Shown one piece after another: positions 35,519 through 44,254 of a DNA stretch of 64,000 bases (its first letter is position 1; every line of letters begins with the position of its first letter). The notes beneath the pieces were generated by a model, which saw only the letters and a list, made by a program, of their open reading frames with translations, ran no database searches and was not told the origin of the DNA. This DNA comes from CBDCEG01 sp965215775 (GTDB taxonomy: Bacteria; Pseudomonadota; Gammaproteobacteria; Cardiobacteriales; Ostreibacteriaceae). The stretch spans positions 62,001 to 126,000 of the forward strand of contig CBDCEG010000009.1 in the NCBI GenBank assembly GCA_965215775.1, read 5' to 3'. A program made the translations under genes and the position numbers.

Positions 35519-37111
35519 ATGAACCCAGACAGTTCTATTATTTCTAAAAATTCTAATCCAAACGAAAATACTAGCCAACATTCAGGTGGCGAAGTAGCAC
35601 CTTACCAACTTAACCTAAGCAAATTCACCAAAACTTATGGCAATGTTATTGCTAATAATGAAGTTGATTTCTGTATAAAGTCTGGAGAAATAAAAGCTCT
35701 TTTGGGTGAAAATGGAGCAGGTAAATCAACTTTGGTTAAGATGATTTGTGGCATTGTAAAACCAGATTCTGGTAAACTTTTTTGGAAAGGAAAAGAGACC
35801 AAAATTATTAATCCTAAGTTTGCCAAAAATATTGGAATTGGTATGGTTTTTCAGCATTTTTCTTTATTTGATGCAATGAGTGTTTTAGATAATATTGCGA
35901 TTTCACTAAATGAACCTTATAACAAAGCCAACTTAAAAAACAAAATCAAAGAGTTATCACAACATTATGGTTTAGAAGTTGATCCTAGCAGAATAGTTTC
36001 TACGCTATCAGTTGGGGCAAAACAGAGAATTGAAATTATTCGTTGTTTGATGCAAAATCCAAAATTACTAATTCTTGATGAGCCAACAGCGGTTTTGACG
36101 CCTCAAGAAGCGAATATTTTATTTGTAACTTTAAATAGATTAGCAGAAGAGGGCTGTGCTATTTTATACATTTCACACCGATTAGATGAAGTCAGAAGGC
36201 TTTGCCATAGTGCAACAATTATGCGTGATGGAAAAGTTGTAACTGATATAACTCCAGCGGATAATTCGGCAGGAAGAATTGCAGAATTAATGCTTGGAGA
36301 AAAAATCCTAACCCCTAAAAGTAAAAATAATATAACTGATAAAGTGATTTTAGATATAAAAAACTTAAGCTTAGATGCAAATATAGAATTGTCTCAAATA
36401 GCTTTGAAAAATATTAGTATAAATTTAAGAGCAGGGGAAATTTATGGAATCGCAGGAATTGCAGGAAATGGTCAAAATGAATTAATGTCTGCCTTATCTG
36501 GGGAAATCAGAACTAAACAGTTAAATAAAATATTACTTGATAATATTGATATTGGTAAAAAAGGAATTGCCGCCAGAAGAGAGCTAGGTATGGGAGTTTC
36601 TTATGTTCCTGAAGAAAGAATTGGGCATGGTGCTGTTGCTGAAATGACGCTTTCAGAAAATATTCTTTTAACTACAACAAAAGAGCAAAAACTAACTAGA
36701 TTTGGTTTTATTAAAGAACATAAAGTGAATGAATTTGCTAAGAGTATTATTGATAAATTCAATGTTAAAACAGAAAGTGAACAAACAAAAGCTGCAGAGT
36801 TATCTGGTGGTAATTTACAAAAATTTATTGTTGGTAGAGAAATCACTCAAAAGCCTAAAGTTATTTTAGCAGCTCAGCCAACTTGGGGCGTTGATGCAGG
36901 AGCTGCTAGCCAAATTCAGCAAACTCTAATTGAACTTGCGGAACTAGGTTGTGCAATAATTCTAATTTCTCAAGATTTAGATGAAATATTCTCAATAGCA
37001 AATTCAATAAGCATAATGTTTGAAGGAAATTTATCAAAACCATATCCAATTTCAGAAATTACACTTGAGCAAATAGGCTTACTTATGGTGGGAGAAAGTA
37101 TAAATGATTAA
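35519..37111 (+). CDS. nucleoside-type ABC importer, double ATPase
   Basis: The 530-residue protein has two ABC domains, as in sugar and nucleoside importers of the YufO/NupO/BmpC type. Domain 1 (about 30-265) has Walker A GENGAGKST, signature LSVGAKQRIEI and Walker B LLILDEPTAVL. Domain 2 (about 275-530) has a degenerate GIAGNGQNEL Walker A and the signature ELSGGNLQK. The PEERIGHG segment is typical of this family. The stop overlaps the next permease gene by eight bases. The first 25 residues are low-complexity, so the true start could be later, though no better ribosome site is seen. Confidence 0.88.
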   Translation: MNPDSSIISKNSNPNENTSQHSGGEVAPYQLNLSKFTKTYGNVIANNEVDFCIKSGEIKALLGENGAGKSTLVKMICGIVKPDSGKLFWKGKETKIINPKFAKNIGIGMVFQHFSLFDAMSVLDNIAISLNEPYNKANLKNKIKELSQHYGLEVDPSRIVSTLSVGAKQRIEIIRCLMQNPKLLILDEPTAVLTPQEANILFVTLNRLAEEGCAILYISHRLDEVRRLCHSATIMRDGKVVTDITPADNSAGRIAELMLGEKILTPKSKNNITDKVILDIKNLSLDANIELSQIALKNISINLRAGEIYGIAGIAGNGQNELMSALSGEIRTKQLNKILLDNIDIGKKGIAARRELGMGVSYVPEERIGHGAVAEMTLSENILLTTTKEQKLTRFGFIKEHKVNEFAKSIIDKFNVKTESEQTKAAELSGGNLQKFIVGREITQKPKVILAAQPTWGVDAGAASQIQQTLIELAELGCAIILISQDLDEIFSIANSISIMFEGNLSKPYPISEITLEQIGLLMVGESIND

Positions 37112-38198
37112 ACTACAAAAAAGGAACTCTCCATCTAAAAAAATGAGTTATTTTGGACCATTATTAGCAATAATAATAACCACTTTAGTTGCTGGAATTG
37201 TGTTTTTTATTATGGGATTTAATCCTGCAAAAACTATTTACACATTTTTTATAGAACCTATAAAAACCCAAGCTGGAGCAGTTCAATTATTACTTAAAGC
37301 GTCTCCAATTATATTATGTGCATTAGGTTTATCATTTTGTTATCGTGCCAATCAGTGGAATATTGGTGCAGAAGGTCAGTTAATAATTGGTGGTTTAGCG
37401 GCTGGTGCAACTGCATTATATTTTAATGATAGTGAGGGTTGGTATATTATTTATTTAGTTATATTAGCTGGAATTTTGGGAGGAATGCTTTGGGCATTAA
37501 TTCCTGCACTTTTAAAGGTCAAAATGAATACAAACGAGATATTAACAAGCCTTATGCTAACTTATATTGCCGTTCAAGTTTTACAATATTTTATTTATGG
37601 TCCATTGAGAGACCCTGATGGAGCAGGATTTCCAGGTAGTGCGCTTCTAAATGATTCAACAACAATAAGCCTTTTCGAATCAACTTCTTTGCATAAAGGA
37701 GTGATTTTGGCACCTATTTTTGCAATAGCTGTTTATATTTTATTAAAGAAACATATCTTAGGCTATCGTATAACTTTGATTGGATTTGCTCCTGCAGCCG
37801 CTAAATACGCTGGCTTTTCAAATACTAAAATAACCATATTAGTTTTCCTTATTTCTGGAGGATTTGCAGGTCTTGCTGGAGCTTTGGAAGTTACTGGCGT
37901 TATTGGGCAGGTTGAAGACTCTATCTCTACAACGCAGTATGGTTTTACTGCAATTATTGTAGTTTTCTTAGGACGGCTAAACCCTATTGGAATTATTTTT
38001 GCTGGTCTTATTATTGCACTAACTTATTTAGGTGGGGAGAGCTTACAAAGTGCTGATGTAAATACTTTGCGACTGGAAAGCTCCAGTTCTAAATTATTAA
38101 TTCCACAAGCTGTTGGAGATGTTTTTCAAGGTTTAATATTATTCTTTCTTTTAATGATTGAAGTATTAATAACCCACAAATTAATAATCAAAAAATAG
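37104..38198 (+). CDS. nucleoside-type ABC importer permease 1
   Basis: The 364-residue permease (BPD_transp_2 type) has about ten spans. The family marks are NIGAEGQLIIGGL and the TNEILTSLML helix, and the cytoplasmic loop is IGFAPAAAKYAGF. It resembles YufP/NupP of nucleoside importers. It overlaps the ATPase gene by eight bases and is followed by the second permease after ten bases. Confidence 0.88.
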   Translation: MIKLQKRNSPSKKMSYFGPLLAIIITTLVAGIVFFIMGFNPAKTIYTFFIEPIKTQAGAVQLLLKASPIILCALGLSFCYRANQWNIGAEGQLIIGGLAAGATALYFNDSEGWYIIYLVILAGILGGMLWALIPALLKVKMNTNEILTSLMLTYIAVQVLQYFIYGPLRDPDGAGFPGSALLNDSTTISLFESTSLHKGVILAPIFAIAVYILLKKHILGYRITLIGFAPAAAKYAGFSNTKITILVFLISGGFAGLAGALEVTGVIGQVEDSISTTQYGFTAIIVVFLGRLNPIGIIFAGLIIALTYLGGESLQSADVNTLRLESSSSKLLIPQAVGDVFQGLILFFLLMIEVLITHKLIIKK

Positions 38199-38208
38199 AG
38201 AGTTTATA

Positions 38209-39120
38209 ATGCATATAACTGAAATATCAACAATAATCGCAGCGGCAACACCACTGTTACTAGCTGCCTTAGGAGAGTTGGTTGTGGAAAAATCAGGTGT
38301 TCTTAACTTAGGAATTGAAGGAATGATGTTAGTTGGTGCAGTTGTTGGGTTTATATTAGCACTTTCTGGAATGCCTATGATTTTTTGCTTTATTTTTGCT
38401 GCATTGTCAAGTGCATTGCTATCACTTATATTTTCTTTTTTAACACTTGTTTTGAAAGCAAACCAAGTTGCAACAGGGCTTGCACTTGCTATATTTGGCG
38501 GTGGAATTAGCTCTTTAATTGGTTCTAGTTATATTGGTCAAAAATTTGTAGGAATTGGTAAATTAGAAATTCCATTTTTATCAAACATTCCTGTTGTTGG
38601 AGAGATTTTATTTAAACAAGATGTTTTAGTATATTTTTCTATATTTATGTTAGTTGGAGTTATTTGGTTTCTAAACAAAACAAAAGCAGGGCTTATACTA
38701 AGAGGCGTTGGCGAAAATGCAGAAGCAGCTTATTTATTAGGGCATAATGTTTTACGAGTTAGGTTTTTTGCAATAACTTTTGGCGGAGCTATGGCTGGTT
38801 TAGGTGGTGCTTATATGTCTTTGGTTGACCCTCATTTATGGACTTTGGGGCTTACAGCTGGAAGAGGCTGGATATCTTTGGCATTAGTTGTTTTTGCTGC
38901 TTGGCGTCCTATTAGATTATTATTTGGTGCTTATCTTTTTGGTGCTATAAGTGTTTTACAATATACATTTCAAAATCAAGATGTAAATGTTCCCTCACAG
39001 GTTTGGACGATGATGCCATACCTTGTTACAATAATCGCTTTAATCATCATATCTAGCCGAAGTGGTTCTAAATTATTCGCCCCTGCCGATTTAGGCAAAC
39101 CTTTTATTTCACATTCTTAA
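38209..39120 (+). CDS. nucleoside-type ABC importer permease 2
   Basis: The 303-residue permease of the same family resembles YufQ/NupQ. It has NLGIEGMMLVGAVVGF, the KANQVATGLAL helix and the loop GENAEAAYLLGHNVLRVR. With permease 1 it should form a heterodimeric channel. A GAGAGTTTATA sequence precedes the ATG; the ribosome site is weak and coupling to the upstream gene is likely. Confidence 0.88.
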   Translation: MHITEISTIIAAATPLLLAALGELVVEKSGVLNLGIEGMMLVGAVVGFILALSGMPMIFCFIFAALSSALLSLIFSFLTLVLKANQVATGLALAIFGGGISSLIGSSYIGQKFVGIGKLEIPFLSNIPVVGEILFKQDVLVYFSIFMLVGVIWFLNKTKAGLILRGVGENAEAAYLLGHNVLRVRFFAITFGGAMAGLGGAYMSLVDPHLWTLGLTAGRGWISLALVVFAAWRPIRLLFGAYLFGAISVLQYTFQNQDVNVPSQVWTMMPYLVTIIALIIISSRSGSKLFAPADLGKPFISHS

Positions 39121-39134
39121 AATAAGGAGAAAAT

Positions 39135-40226
39135 ATGAAAATATCTATGAAAAAAATCTTAAAAACTTTAGCTTTATCAACAATTGTTATGAGTAGCGTT
39201 GTTAGTGCCGAAACTAAAAAAACTGAACCTTTAAAAATTGGTTTTGTTTATGTTGGTCCCGTTGGTGATTTTGGTTGGAGCTATCAGCACGATCAAGGAC
39301 GAAAAGCAATTGAGAAAAAATTTGGTGATGCTGTTGTAACAACTTATGTTGAAAGCGTAAAAGAAGGAGCAGATGCACAAAGAGTTATCACAAAGCTTGC
39401 AAATGATGGAAATAAACTTATCTTCACAACTTCATTTGGTTTTATGAATCCTACAATAAAAGCTGCCAAAAGATTCCCAAATGTTAAATTTGAACACGCA
39501 ACAGGTTATAAAAGGTCTAAAAACTTATCAACTTACTCTTCAAGGTTTTATGAAGCGCGTTATATTGCAGGTATTTTAGGTGGTTCTAAAACAAAATCTA
39601 AAACAATTGGATATGTTGCTTCTTACCCAATTCCAGAAGTTATTCGTGGAATTAACGCAACCTTATTAGGCGCTCAGTCAATTAATCCTGATATAAAAAT
39701 AAAAGTTGTTTGGGTAAATTCTTGGTATGACCCAGCAAAAGAAACACAAGCTGCAAAATCATTAATCAATGCAGGTGCTGATGTAATTATGCAACATACA
39801 GACTCTCCAGCTGTTCCACAAATTGGCGAAGAAAATAAAGTTTGGGTAGTTGGTTCTGCAACTGATATGTCTAAATTCGCACCAACTAAACAACTAACAT
39901 CAATTATAGATGACTGGAGTAGTTATTATATTGGCAGAGTTCAAGCTGTTTTAGATGGAACTTGGAAATCAGAAGATATGTGGGGCGGGTTTAATAAAAA
40001 TATGGTCAAACTAGCACCTCTTAATAAAGAAATTTCCACTGATATTGTAGCAAAAGTAAAAAAAGTTCAAGCGGATATAACAGCAGGAACTTTTAACCCA
40101 TTTACTGGACCAATAACAAACCAGCAAGGCAACGAAGTTGCTAAGTCTGGAGAAGTTATTACTGATGCTAACTTATTAAAAATGAATTATTTCTTAAAAG
40201 GTATTGATGGAAAATTACCAAAATAA
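39135..40226 (+). CDS. BMP-family periplasmic binding protein (nucleoside-type)
   Basis: The 363-residue protein has a signal peptide ending VVSAE and the BMP/PnrA-family start KIGFVYVGPVGDFGWSYQHDQ. FTTSFGFMNP, VKFEHATGYK and VIMQHTDSPAVPQIG are other landmarks. Characterised relatives bind purine nucleosides, though oxidised-purine and other ligands exist. It lacks a lipobox. AAGGAG precedes the ATG at 39135. It closes the importer operon, which ends at the terminator at 40263. Confidence 0.9.
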   Translation: MKISMKKILKTLALSTIVMSSVVSAETKKTEPLKIGFVYVGPVGDFGWSYQHDQGRKAIEKKFGDAVVTTYVESVKEGADAQRVITKLANDGNKLIFTTSFGFMNPTIKAAKRFPNVKFEHATGYKRSKNLSTYSSRFYEARYIAGILGGSKTKSKTIGYVASYPIPEVIRGINATLLGAQSINPDIKIKVVWVNSWYDPAKETQAAKSLINAGADVIMQHTDSPAVPQIGEENKVWVVGSATDMSKFAPTKQLTSIIDDWSSYYIGRVQAVLDGTWKSEDMWGGFNKNMVKLAPLNKEISTDIVAKVKKVQADITAGTFNPFTGPITNQQGNEVAKSGEVITDANLLKMNYFLKGIDGKLPK

Positions 40227-40262
40227 CCTATCAATGACTTAATTATTTGAGATTTGTATCAT

Positions 40263-40295
40263 AAAAAAGCCCTATGAAATCATAGGGCTTTTTTG
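40263..40295. terminator. bidirectional terminator between the nucleoside importer and the Slam gene
   Basis: AAGCCCTATG and CATAGGGCTT form a perfect 10-bp stem with an AAAT loop, with A-run before and T-run after. It can stop transcription in both directions and serves two convergent units. Confidence 0.9.
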
Positions 40296-40370
40296 TTTCT
40301 TTAGCTATTTTAAGCTGTCAAAAAATTTTAACTTTTTTGACTTTTTTGACTTTTTAAAATATTTCAATAT

Positions 40371-40668
40371 TTAAAATGATTTAGATATTTCCAAATTCAC
40401 ATTTTTCTTTTCACTATCGTAGTAGAAATGGTTGCTATCAACTTTACTCCAAGAAAATTTAAGTTTTGGAACAAACCCATAGAAAGATATATCTTTATCC
40501 CAAATAGAGAAACCTGCTGAGTAAATATTATCTTTTCTATCAATATTAAAGAAATCTACGCCTTTATAATCTTTTTTGTAACCTGCTACAAATAAGCTAG
40601 TTGATATTCCTTTGCCCCAATCTTGTCTCCAGTTTGCATAAATTCCATATCTGCTAGATTCTACCTAC
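40371..40668 (-). pseudogene. C-terminal fragment of a Slam-type outer-membrane barrel, cut off by IS30
   Basis: The minus strand is open for about 97 codons with no start: SSRYGIYANWRQDWGKGIST, then TSLFVAGYKKDYKG, and the end LEISKSF before TAA at 40371-40373. The alternating pattern, the DWGKGIS turn and a final Phe are typical of a Slam (DUF560) beta barrel. It is the missing end of the gene whose first 384 codons lie at 41710-42864. Together they would make about 480 residues, a normal Slam length. It is not translated unless the element excises. Confidence 0.85.
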
Positions 40669-41712
40669 AAGTGCAACTTTTCAAGTTCAGCTTGAAAGAC
40701 TTCATTTGGGGTTTTAAATCCTAGTCGTTTTCGTGGTCTATTATTAATAAGTTCCACAAAATAAGCAAGTTCTTCATCAGAAACATTATTAAAATCAGTG
40801 CCTTTGGGAATAAATTCTCGGAGCAAACCGTTGGTATTTTCATTAGTTCCTCTTTCCCAAGGTGAGTAAGCGTGTGCAAAATAAACATTCATTTTCACTT
40901 GTTTTTCAATCTCTTGGTGTAAAGAAAACTCTTTGCCATTATCGTATGTCATGCTTATTCGTAACTCATTTGGTAAGTCTTTGAAATCTTTAACTGTAGC
41001 TTCTAAAATAGCTTTTGCAGTTGATTTTTTCACTTTGGAAGCAATTAATTTACCACTTTTTCTTTCAACATTTGTAACTATCGCGCCTTGGTGATTTTTA
41101 CCGACAATTGTGTCTCCTTCCCAGTGTCCAACTTCTTTTCTAAGCTCAATATTTTGCGGTCTTTCATCAATCATTCTACGATCTTTTATTTGATATTTTT
41201 CCTTTCTATTATGTTGATATTTCTTACCTTTTCTTCTGAAATACATCTTAACTAATTTTGGGTGATACTTATAAACAAATTGATAAATAGTCTCGTGGCA
41301 AATCGATTCTTGCGCCTCCTCTCGCCACTTTCCAGAAATTTGTTCTGGCGACCAATGTTGCTCTATTTTTATCAAAATATATTTCTCTAAAATACTATCA
41401 GGTAATATCCTAACATGCTTATTTGCAATAGATTTCCTCTTGGAAACTTTCTCCCATGCCTCTTCACCAACAAAGGTTTCTGCGTTTTTATTATTTTTTA
41501 TGCAGCGGTATATTGTAGTCTTATTTTTGCCTAGTTTTATCGCTATTTCACAAGGATTATAATTCTCCTCAAGCAATGTTTCAATTTTTGTCATATCAGT
41601 TCTGGTTAATTGTGTGTATTTTTTCATAATGTTATTATCTTAGTTAATAAAAATAAAAATAACTAGTTCCAAATTAAAACCTAAAAATAAAATTTAGTTG
41701 CACTTCGGTTTA
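40661..41712. mobile_element. IS30-family insertion sequence inside the Slam gene
   Basis: The 10-bp inverted repeats AAGTGCAACT (40669-40678) and AGTTGCACTT (41696-41705) mark the ends to within a few bases. The outer bases are not certain and I could not fix a target duplication. The element carries one transposase on the minus strand, in the same direction as the Slam gene it interrupts. The transposase stop codon lies close to the end of the element. Confidence 0.85.
40665..41627 (-). CDS. IS30-family transposase
   Basis: The 320-residue protein has an N-terminal helix-turn-helix (about 1-50, IAIKLGKNKTTIYRCIKNN), a second DNA-binding segment and the DDE core. The first Asp is in WEGDTIVGK, the second in TYDNGKEF and the Glu in GTNENTNGLLREF, with the IS30 motif NNRPRKRLGFKTPNEVF near the end. 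The frame is intact, so the element may be active. No clear ribosome site is visible. Confidence 0.92.
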   Translation of the reverse strand: MKKYTQLTRTDMTKIETLLEENYNPCEIAIKLGKNKTTIYRCIKNNKNAETFVGEEAWEKVSKRKSIANKHVRILPDSILEKYILIKIEQHWSPEQISGKWREEAQESICHETIYQFVYKYHPKLVKMYFRRKGKKYQHNRKEKYQIKDRRMIDERPQNIELRKEVGHWEGDTIVGKNHQGAIVTNVERKSGKLIASKVKKSTAKAILEATVKDFKDLPNELRISMTYDNGKEFSLHQEIEKQVKMNVYFAHAYSPWERGTNENTNGLLREFIPKGTDFNNVSDEELAYFVELINNRPRKRLGFKTPNEVFQAELEKLHL

Positions 41713-42864
41713 GAAACCAGGTCTATCATAAGTATCTGACTTATCATCAGCTTCATTTTTATAGAAATTAGTTCCAATTTGCCAATATTGTCTAGCATTT
41801 ACAATATACAGCCCCGAAACTCCAGCAAGATATCTATTTCCATCAAGGTGTTCTCTTTCTTTGTGTTTATCATAACTATATTCAAAATTAGTTGAAAGCT
41901 CTAGTTTATTACTTGTCCAGTAGCTTGCCCTTGTGCTAATTCCTGCTGTTTCTGAAAAAGACTTATTACCAAAAATTCGTTTTTTGACAAAAGGTTGAGC
42001 TTCAAAAGTAAATCTATTCGTTTGATAACCACCACCAAAACCAAGTCTAAAATTATAATCATTATAATCTTTAGCATCCCAATAATAATCTGCAGATGCT
42101 GATAAGTTGAATTTTGTATATAAATGATTGTTAAATGAGTTCTTCTTAGAAACTCCTAAGTCAAGGTGAAACCCATGAGCAGCTATTGCTTCTGGTAAAA
42201 TCAATTTACCACCGTTTCCTGTTTTAATTACAGTTTCCTTTGGTGCGCCGTTAATATTTTTATCTTGCTGATAATAAAAAGTTCCATCAAAATTCCATTC
42301 ATCGCGTTTATTTATTGCCCCAAGCTGTTTTTCTATTAATTGTTTAACATCTTTTGGTAAATTTTTCTCACTACGAATTCGTTGTAATTGGTTTTTACTT
42401 TCACTATTTTGCCTATTTGCATAAAGCACAACTGCAAGGTCAAGCCTAACTAACAGCCAATCAGGTTTCTCAGCCAAAACCTTATTATATAAAGCAATTG
42501 CTTTGGTAAATTTACCCTCACTATGTTTTATTAAAGCTTTTCCATAGTTTATTAAAGCTTTATCTGCATTTGGAAGTTTTTTGTAGATTTTCAAAACTAG
42601 TTTTATTTTGCTCGGATCTTTTGCTATCAAAACACTATTCATTGCGCGTTCAAGTAATTTGGGGTTTGCCAATAATTGCTTTTCATTAACACTTACTGAT
42701 TTTGAGTTAGATGCTTTATTCAATGGTTGTTTTGCTTGTGGGCGATTATCTATTGTATCTAAGTCTTCAAAGTTCATATTATCTTTTGGTGTAAACTCTG
42801 GAACTCCACTCGCGTAAGTTAGTAAAGGAATAAGGGCTAAAGTTAGTAAAATATTTTTCTTCAT
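41710..42864 (-). pseudogene. surface lipoprotein assembly modifier (Slam), N-terminal part, interrupted by IS30
   Basis: The 384 codons encode a signal peptide (MKKNILLTLALIPLLTYAS), a periplasmic TPR region (about 65-180, with ALINYGKALIKHSEGKFTKA and WLLVRLDLAVVLYA) and the start of a DUF560 beta barrel from about residue 195 (WNFDGTFYYQQD and on). Slam proteins move lipoproteins to the outer face of the outer membrane. The frame runs into the IS30 element and stops at TAA 41710-41712. The lost end is at 40371-40668. Three candidate cargo lipoproteins are encoded directly upstream on the same strand. A truncated barrel should not insert or function. Confidence 0.85.
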
Positions 42865-42950
42865 TTTTATTATTTAGTTTATTGGGTTTTGTAATGATTT
42901 ATTATAAATGGATTGTTCTAATCTGCAAAGCAGTCTATGCTTTAAACAAT

Positions 42951-42982
42951 AAAAAAGGTAGCAAGAAAAACTTACTACCTTT
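42951..42982 (-). terminator. terminator after surface lipoprotein 1
   Basis: AAAGGTAG and CTACCTTT form an 8-bp stem, followed on the minus strand by TTTTTT. The same terminator follows lipoprotein 2 (44163-44195) and 3 (45308-45340), so the unit of duplication included it. Confidence 0.85.
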
Positions 42983-43040
42983 AAAATTCTAATTTAATTA
43001 TTAGCTAAAACTTAAAAAACTTAGCTAAGAATTAATTGGA

Positions 43041-43937
43041 TTATTGCTTTTTAGCTCCGAAAGAAGCTCTTGCTTTGTTATCATTATAGGTTCCGCCTAG
43101 CTCTGCTGCATTAGGACCATAAAAATATCCTTCAAGCTCTTTATAACCAGCAAGATTTCCTGATGAAAAAGTATTACCATTTATTTTAGCATTTAATCCT
43201 TTTTTGAATGAAATATGGTCATTCTCAGCAATATCTCCTGTTATAGTTTTTCCTGCGAAATCAACATTAAAAGTAATATCACCATTTATAACATCATTGA
43301 AGTTAGGAGAATAAAAATCTTTTCCTGAAACAAAGCTACCTTTGTAAACAGCTTTACCTGTTACTGGCATATCTAATGTTGAATAACCTTGTGCAAAAGT
43401 AACAATATCATCTGTTTTTGACTGAATAAGACCAAACCTAACATGAGAGTAATCTGAACCACTAACTATTCTTTGTCTAGAACTACCACCTTTTGTAAAG
43501 AATTTACCCACTGAAAAACCTTTAGGAATTAAAGTAACATTAACTAATTCTGAGCCCACGCCATTCTTAAAGTAATTCACTTTAAGAGTATTTATATCTT
43601 CATCTTGATCTTTTATATCAATTGAATACCCAGAGACCTTAATCTTGAAAAATCCATTAGATGTATTTGTAGATGGAGTTGGAGTTGTTGTAACTCCAGG
43701 TTTTTTTGTTGGCGTTGTAACTGCAGGCTTCTTAGTTGGTGTTGTAACTGCAGGTTTTTTAGCTGGCGTTGTAGTAACTGCAGGCTTCTTAGTTGGTGTT
43801 GTAACTGCAGGCTTCTTTGTTGTTGGAGTTTTAGTAGTTGAAATACTGCTTCCTTTAGAAGAAGAGCTTCCACCACCGCCACAAGCGATTAGAGATACTG
43901 CGATTGTTGTTAATAAAACTTTATTCGTTGTCTTCAT
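43041..43937 (-). CDS. Slam-associated surface lipoprotein 1 (TbpB-like C-terminus)
   Basis: The 298-residue protein has a lipobox ending SLIAC (Cys19), then GGGGSSSSKGSS, a linker of five KKPAVTTPT-like repeats (residues 41-88) and a folded domain of about 200 residues. The C-terminal block EGYFYGPNAAELGGTY with the final FGAKKQ matches the beta-barrel end of TbpB-type and other Slam-dependent lipoproteins. The ligand is unknown. The signal and first 40 residues are nearly identical in lipoproteins 2 and 3. Fourteen octamer repeats lie 44 bp before the ATG, and an AAAGG ribosome site is present. Its own terminator makes it monocistronic. Confidence 0.82.
   Translation of the reverse strand: MKTTNKVLLTTIAVSLIACGGGGSSSSKGSSISTTKTPTTKKPAVTTPTKKPAVTTTPAKKPAVTTPTKKPAVTTPTKKPGVTTTPTPSTNTSNGFFKIKVSGYSIDIKDQDEDINTLKVNYFKNGVGSELVNVTLIPKGFSVGKFFTKGGSSRQRIVSGSDYSHVRFGLIQSKTDDIVTFAQGYSTLDMPVTGKAVYKGSFVSGKDFYSPNFNDVINGDITFNVDFAGKTITGDIAENDHISFKKGLNAKINGNTFSSGNLAGYKELEGYFYGPNAAELGGTYNDNKARASFGAKKQ
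43674..43817 (-). repeat. coding tandem repeat in lipoprotein 1 linker
   Basis: Five copies of a 27- to 30-bp unit encode KKPAVTTPT with small changes (one has TTTPA, one has PGV). Lipoprotein 2 has three copies, so copy number already differs between paralogues. The repeat is in frame and should alter linker length without breaking the protein. Confidence 0.85.
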
Positions 43938-43981
43938 AATATTTACCTTTTGTTATAATTAAAAAATATTATGCAAAATTA

Positions 43982-44098
43982 TTTCTGCATTTCTGCATTT
44001 CTGCATTTCTGCATTTCTGCATTTCTGCATTTCTGCATTTCTGCATTTCTGCATTTCTGCATTTCTGCATTTCTGCATTTCTGCATTTCTGCATTTCT
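43982..44098. repeat. octanucleotide array, 14 copies, upstream of lipoprotein 1
   Basis: The unit TTTCTGCA (plus strand) is repeated 14 times without a mismatch (43982-44093), plus a partial copy. It begins 44 bases upstream of the lipoprotein 1 start codon. Between array and ATG lie a possible -10 (TATAAC) and the ribosome site. A possible weak -35 falls just inside the array-proximal edge, so array length could change promoter strength. Confidence 0.95.
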
Positions 44099-44162
44099 AA
44101 ATTGTAACAATAAGCACCATAAAGGCAACTGTTTTTATTTACATTTCAAATAAAAAGCAAAT

Positions 44163-44195
44163 AAAAAAAGGTAGCAAGAAAAACCTACTACCTTT
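44163..44195 (-). terminator. terminator after surface lipoprotein 2
   Basis: AAAGGTAG (44167-44174) pairs with CTACCTTT (44188-44195), followed on the minus strand by a T-run. It is a near copy of the terminator at 42951-42982. The gap between it and the array at 44098 has nothing else. Confidence 0.85.
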
Positions 44196-44254
44196 AAAAT
44201 CTAGTTTAATTATTAGCTAAAGCTTAAAAAAAACTTAGCTAGCAATTAATTGGA

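Noticed and set aside
40661..41712. Exact target-site duplication of the IS30-family element
   Set aside because: TCTA occurs near both junctions, but joining there puts the two Slam fragments out of frame, so I do not claim it.
43971..44153. Plus-strand open frame encoding repeated CISAFLHF units
   Set aside because: It is only the translation of the octamer array; it has no ribosome site and no homologue that I know.
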